Assembly (NCBI GenBank): GCA_964586775.1
Contig: CAZPJD010000187.1
Coordinates: 1 to 11,226, forward strand
DNA: 11,226 bases
Origin: JADLEX01 sp964586775
GTDB taxonomy: Bacteria > Lernaellota > Lernaellaia > JACKCT01
Direction: 5' to 3'
The position numbers and the translations under genes were made by a program. Position 1 is the first letter of the stretch. Each line of letters begins with the position of its first letter. The notes under the pieces are model-generated. The model ran no database searches and was not told the origin of the DNA. It saw only the letters and a list, made by a program, of their open reading frames with translations. Shown piece after piece: positions 8,618-11,226 of the stretch.

Positions 8618-8638
8618 GCCCCATCTCCTCCTTTACGC

Positions 8639-8655
8639 CGAACCTCCCCGGTTCG
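8639..8655 (-). repeat. Perfect 6-bp inverted repeat in the bactofilin leader
   Basis: CGAACC and GGTTCG flank a five-base loop, 21 nt upstream of the bactofilin start codon. In the transcript the loop carries GGGGA, so a second SD-like purine run is partly enclosed in this hairpin just upstream of the true AAAGGAGGAG. It could stabilise the leader or mean nothing. Confidence 0.35.
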
Positions 8656-8667
8656 ACGGGTCGAGTG

Positions 8668-8696
8668 TTTTTAACCCTTGCCCGACTTCGCCGCAA
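8668..8696 (-). promoter_or_regulatory. Candidate sigma-70-type promoter for the bactofilin/transporter/atp genes
   Basis: The only AT-rich stretch in the 113-nt parB-bactofilin gap gives a -10-like TAAAAA (8673-8668), 17 bases from a -35-like TTGCGG (8696-8691). Matches to consensus are modest (4/6 and 3/6). Transcription would begin roughly 45 nt ahead of the bactofilin ATG and could continue through the closely packed genes to atpC. Confidence 0.3.
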
Positions 8697-8710
8697 GCCC
8701 ACAAAGCTTC

Positions 8711-8728
8711 GCGTTTCGGGCGAAATGC
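8711..8728 (-). terminator. Small hairpin just after the parB stop codon
   Basis: A seven-position stem with one A-C mismatch in the transcript and a four-base loop begins 2 nt after the parB stop. No T-run follows, so it is at best a weak terminator or an RNA-end stabiliser; readthrough into the bactofilin gene is likely. Confidence 0.25.
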
Positions 8729-8730
8729 GT

Positions 8731-9690
8731 CTAATCCAGCGTCCGCGCGAGCAAATCGAGCACGTGATCGCGCTCGTCCCTGGAAAAGTAGTGGATTTCG
8801 ATGCGACCTTTCGCGTCGTTTCCCGACATCAGCAGCCGCGTCGCGAATCGCTCGCGCAGCCGCCGGAGCAGGTCGTCCATGTTGGGATCGGATTTGTCGT
8901 CGCCCGTCGTCGCCGGTTTCGGCCTGGCGCGCAGCTTCTTCGCGACGTCGAGAAGGCGTTTGACGTGGCGCTCGGTTTCGCGCACCGACATCCCCGCGCC
9001 GACGACGTCGCCAAACGCCGAGAGGATCTCGTCGGCCTCGCCCAGCGCCAGCAGCGCCCGCGCGTGCCCCGCCGTGATCTCCCCCGCCGCCAGCGCGTTT
9101 TTCACCAATTCCGGCAAACCCAGCAGACGCAGCGCGTTGGCCACGGCGCTGCGGCTCTTGCCCACGCGATCGGCGATCAGTTCCTGCGTAAAGGCGAAGT
9201 GGTCCGCGAGCGCCTGCAGCCCCTCGGCTTCGTCGATGGGATTCAGGTTTTCGCGCTGAAGGTTCTCGACGAGCGAGAGCACCGACAGATCCTGATCGTC
9301 GGCGTCGAAGACCAGCACTGGCACCTGCGCGAGCCCGGCTGCCGCCGCCGCGCGAAAACGCCGCTCGCCCGCGATCAGTTCGTACTTCGCCGCATCGCCG
9401 GGCAATGGACGCACCGCGAGCGGCTGCAAGATGCCGTTTTCGCGGATCGACGCGGCGAGCTCCGCGATCGAAGCATCGTCGAAGGATTTTCGCGCCTGAA
9501 AACGGTTGGGAACGATCTTCGCCAGCGGCAGCTCGACCACGCGCCGCCCGGCGGGCTCCTCGGCTTTCGCCGTCTCGCGAGCCGTGGCGGATGCGCCTTC
9601 GGCCATCTTCTTTGCGTCGCCCGCGCCCGCGGGGCCGATCAGGGCCGAGAGCCCCTTGCCGAGCACCTTTTTCGTTGCAATTTTCGTCAT
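8731..9690 (-). CDS. parB: Chromosome partitioning protein ParB
   Basis: ParB/Spo0J-type CTPase clamp that loads at parS sites near the origin, 319 residues. In order: N-terminal LGKGLSALIG at 10-19, the short motif that contacts and stimulates ParA; an Ala-rich linker (20-47); the CTP-binding ParB/Srx domain with the GERRFRA box at 109-115 and ENLQRENLNPIDEAEG at 142-157; a helix-turn-helix parS-binding region (about 167-190, with GKSRSAVANALRLLGLP); and a C-terminal dimerisation domain (about 270-319). All conserved CTP-binding arginines expected in the GERR box are present. The ATG at 9690 overlaps the parA stop as ATGA, so the two are translationally coupled. The frame is open far upstream of this start, but that part is antisense-like noise within parA. 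Confidence 0.97.
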   Translation of the reverse strand: MTKIATKKVLGKGLSALIGPAGAGDAKKMAEGASATARETAKAEEPAGRRVVELPLAKIVPNRFQARKSFDDASIAELAASIRENGILQPLAVRPLPGDAAKYELIAGERRFRAAAAAGLAQVPVLVFDADDQDLSVLSLVENLQRENLNPIDEAEGLQALADHFAFTQELIADRVGKSRSAVANALRLLGLPELVKNALAAGEITAGHARALLALGEADEILSAFGDVVGAGMSVRETERHVKRLLDVAKKLRARPKPATTGDDKSDPNMDDLLRRLRERFATRLLMSGNDAKGRIEIHYFSRDERDHVLDLLARTLD

Positions 9691-10466
9691 GGCGTGTCCG
9701 TCGCCTTTTCGCGCTTCAGAAACTCCCGCGCGAGGGCGAGATACGCCTCCGCGCCGGAGGACTTGATGTCGTACCGAAAGATCGTCTGGCCGAAACTCGG
9801 CGCTTCGGAAAGACGCACGTTGCGCGGGATCACGGTCGAAAACACGCGGTCGCCGAAATGCGTGCGGACCTCGGCCTCGACCTGGTTCGCGAGATTCGTG
9901 CGCCGATCCATCATCGTGAGCAGGATGCCGCCGATGACGAGCCGGGGGTTGTAGGCCTCGCGGATGGCGTCGATGGTGCGCGTGAGCGCCGAGAGCCCCT
10001 CGAGCGCGTAGTACTCGGCTTGAAGCGTGACAACCAGTTCGTCCGCGGCGCACATCGCGTTGATCGTGAGCAGGCCGAGCGACGGCGGGCAATCGATGAT
10101 GATGTAGTCGAAGCGGTCTTTCACCGACTCGAGCGCGCGGTGGAGCAGGTCGTTGCGATCGGGCAGGTCGACCAGTTCCACTTCCGCGCCGATCAGCCCG
10201 GGTCCCGACGGCGCGACGTGCAGCTTTCCGGTCGACGTCTCGCGAATCACCTCGGCCATCGGGCGATGGGCGATGAGCGCCTCGTAGATGCCGGGCGTGC
10301 GTTCGTCGGGTCCGAGACCGAGTCCGCTGGTGGAGTTGCCCTGCGGGTCCATGTCCACGAGCAGCACCCGGCGGCGCGAGAGGGCCAGTCCGGCGGCGAA
10401 ATTCACCGACGTCGTGGTCTTTCCCACGCCGCCCTTCTGATTCGCCACCGCCAGCACCTTGGCCAT
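9687..10466 (-). CDS. parA: Chromosome partitioning ATPase ParA
   Basis: ParA/Soj deviant-Walker ATPase, 259 residues, the usual size for the chromosomal type without an N-terminal DNA-binding domain. Seen: deviant Walker A KGGVGKTT at 11-18 with the signature lysine K11, VDMDPQGN at 37-44, Walker B region IIIDCPPSLG at 122-131, and IPRNVRLSEAPSFG at 213-226, typical of chromosomal ParA. The dimer binds the nucleoid nonspecifically and moves ParB-parS complexes. The ATG at 10466 gives the conserved MAKVLAVANQKGGVGKT start; the ribosome binding site ahead is weak. rsmG (gidB), often directly upstream in other bacteria, is not here; the upstream neighbour is unrelated. Confidence 0.97.
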   Translation of the reverse strand: MAKVLAVANQKGGVGKTTTSVNFAAGLALSRRRVLLVDMDPQGNSTSGLGLGPDERTPGIYEALIAHRPMAEVIRETSTGKLHVAPSGPGLIGAEVELVDLPDRNDLLHRALESVKDRFDYIIIDCPPSLGLLTINAMCAADELVVTLQAEYYALEGLSALTRTIDAIREAYNPRLVIGGILLTMMDRRTNLANQVEAEVRTHFGDRVFSTVIPRNVRLSEAPSFGQTIFRYDIKSSGAEAYLALAREFLKREKATDTP

Positions 10467-10580
10467 TTTCCGTTCCCGTCACATGCGTGGATCGGCGCGG
10501 GACCGCTTCGGCGCGCTCGCCGCGACTGCGTTCATCCGATTTTTCGCGATTCCCGGCTCCCCATGCGCCGAGGGACGAAA

Positions 10581-10609
10581 CCCATAGCACGATCGCGCAC
10601 CATCGCCAA
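10581..10609 (-). promoter_or_regulatory. Candidate promoter of parAB
   Basis: TTGGCG (10609-10604) and TATGGG (10586-10581) are separated by exactly 17 bases on the minus strand, matching sigma-70 spacing with 4/6 and 3/6 consensus bases. Transcription would start about 110 nt upstream of the parA ATG. It lies downstream of the two hairpins that end the preceding transcription unit, a sensible place for a new promoter. Confidence 0.4.
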
Positions 10610-10637
10610 GCGCCGAATGGCGCCGAACACCGCCAAA
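10604..10637. repeat. Four phased CGCCRAA-type repeats over the parA promoter
   Basis: On the plus strand CGCCAAG (10604), CGCCGAA (10611), CGCCGAA (10621) and CGCCAAA (10631) recur at 7, 10 and 10 bases. The copies at 10611-10637 are spaced about one helical turn, so they face one side of the DNA. The first copy is the complement of the candidate -35 element. This could be an operator array or chance low complexity. Confidence 0.4.
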
Positions 10638-10644
10638 GTACAAC

Positions 10645-10670
10645 GCCCCTCCCGGCGGACCGGAAGGGGC
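10645..10670 (-). terminator. Probable rho-independent terminator of the upstream gene
   Basis: An 11-bp stem with a four-base loop; in the minus-strand transcript all 11 positions pair, one as U-G. It is followed by GTTGTACTTT, a moderately T-rich tail. It lies about 84 nt past the stop at 10754 and ahead of the candidate parA promoter, so it most likely ends transcription of the gene at 10754-11226. Confidence 0.6.
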
Positions 10671-10704
10671 ATCCAAGGGCCACGCAGCGCCAGGAACACG
10701 CGGC

Positions 10705-10745
10705 GCCGGGGACATGCAGCGCGCCTCGCGATGCGTGTCCCCGGC
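10705..10745. repeat. Long extragenic hairpin 8 nt after the stop of the upstream gene
   Basis: Arms of 14 bases (10705-10718 and 10732-10745) are complementary at 13 positions. The intervening 13 bases add an inner CGCG/CGCG stem with a three-base loop, so the structure approaches 17-18 bp with two mismatched positions. No T-run follows on either strand. It may protect the 3' end of the upstream transcript, act with the second hairpin as a terminator pair, or be one copy of a REP-like repeat. Confidence 0.55.
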
Positions 10746-10753
10746 CTCGATTC

Positions 10754-11226
10754 TTACTCACACCCCGTCGGCGTCGGATTGGTTTCGTAACCCTCGCCGT
10801 AGACCAGGTACGTCATCGTCACCGACGACGCGAAGACCTGCGGCATCATTGTTTCGGTTTCGTCTGTTTCGTCCACCGTCGCGGTGAAGTCGTAGGGCCC
10901 GCCCTCGGGCACGTTGAAGACCATGAAGACGGAATTTTCCGGGTGCGTCGCCGTGCGCAGCGGGTTCGGACCGTTTTCGTCGGCGTAATAGACCGTGTTC
11001 TGGCCCGAGTCGTTTGTCACCTCGGCGCAGCCCACCGTTTCGTGAACGCCGCCGGGGCCGCTCCACAGCACGAAGCCCAGTACGATACCGTCCTCGGGGT
11101 CGATCTCGATCTCGAAGTACTCCTCGAAATCGCCGATGATCGCCGTGGGAAACATGAACATCTGCGGCAGCGCGGGCGACGGCAGGTTGAAGAGGTACTC
11201 GGTCAGGTAGTCGTCGTGCGTCACGC
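10754..11226 (-). CDS. C-terminal part of an unrecognised, probably secreted protein (5' end cut by window)
   Basis: The frame is open to the window edge and ends in TAA at 10754, giving about 157 visible residues. A GTG at 11224 could be a start, but no binding site can be seen and the first residues do not look like an N-terminus, so it is more likely interior. The protein is acidic, poor in Lys/Arg, and rich in Thr, Glu, Asp, Gly and Pro, as in extracellular proteins of this group. The middle stretch (visible residues about 55-120), with regularly placed strands, VYYADENGPN, and VFMVFNVPEGGPYDFTATVD, resembles a carboxypeptidase-regulatory-like (transthyretin-like) beta-sandwich; this is a resemblance only. 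The two visible cysteines could form a disulphide. A different transcription unit from parAB is implied by the hairpins between them. Confidence 0.75.
   Translation of the reverse strand, partial: VTHDDYLTEYLFNLPSPALPQMFMFPTAIIGDFEEYFEIEIDPEDGIVLGFVLWSGPGGVHETVGCAEVTNDSGQNTVYYADENGPNPLRTATHPENSVFMVFNVPEGGPYDFTATVDETDETETMMPQVFASSVTMTYLVYGEGYETNPTPTGCE

Noticed and set aside
10479..10715. 78-codon minus-strand open frame between the upstream gene and parA
   Set aside because: Begins inside the long hairpin, runs through the terminator and candidate promoter, and has a random-looking composition.
9691..10761. N-terminal extension of the ParB frame across parA
   Set aside because: The ATG at 9690 overlaps the parA stop and begins the conserved N-terminal ParB motif. 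The upstream part is out-of-frame parA sequence.
9405..10790. 461-codon plus-strand open frame opposite parB/parA and the intergenic hairpins
   Set aside because: Runs through a gene boundary and two hairpins on the other strand; Arg-rich, with no family resemblance.

Overview
The window is GC-rich bacterial chromosome, and every convincing gene lies on the minus strand, so transcription runs from high to low coordinates. In that order it holds: the C-terminal part of an unrecognised, probably secreted protein (11226-10754); parA and parB (10466-8731); a bactofilin (8617-8177); a polytopic ion-transporter-superfamily protein resembling the CitMHS_2/NhaD-type 'sodium:proton antiporters' (8108-6654); an unrecognised soluble 200-residue protein (6644-6042); and the ATP synthase genes atpF', atpF, atpH, atpA, atpG, atpD and a truncated atpC (6038-1). 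Long open frames on the plus strand are mirror images of these genes in GC-rich codon usage.

Organism: the order parA-parB-bactofilin-atpF'-atpF-atpH-atpA-atpG-atpD-atpC, with two b-type stalk genes and no atpB/atpE (a and c subunits) alongside, is the arrangement I know from Geobacter and other Desulfobacterota/'Deltaproteobacteria'. The upstream protein resembles repeat-rich secreted proteins of large-genome deltaproteobacterial lineages. I infer a GC-rich member of that broad group, possibly an uncultured lineage. This rests on synteny and protein flavour, not on a marker phylogeny.

Region by region: 10754-11226 is the end of another transcription unit, followed by two strong hairpins (10705-10745 and 10645-10670), the second of which looks like an intrinsic terminator. 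The 10467-10753 gap also carries a plausible parA promoter with phased CGCCRAA repeats over its -35 element. parA and parB overlap by 4 nt (ATGA). A 113-nt gap with a possible promoter precedes the bactofilin. From the bactofilin to atpC the genes are closely packed, mostly 1-13 nt apart; the larger gaps are 68 nt before the transporter, 45 nt before atpF and 115 nt before atpD.

How the genes work together: ParA/ParB and the bactofilin act in chromosome segregation and cell organisation near the replication origin. The atp genes encode the F1 head (alpha, beta, gamma, delta, epsilon) and the peripheral stalk (b, b'). The notable departures from the usual layout are the insertion of a predicted ion transporter and an unknown soluble protein directly ahead of atpF', and an atpF product with a predicted signal peptide and a histidine-rich segment before its membrane helix. 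I found no tRNA, rRNA, CRISPR array, insertion sequence or convincing parS site.
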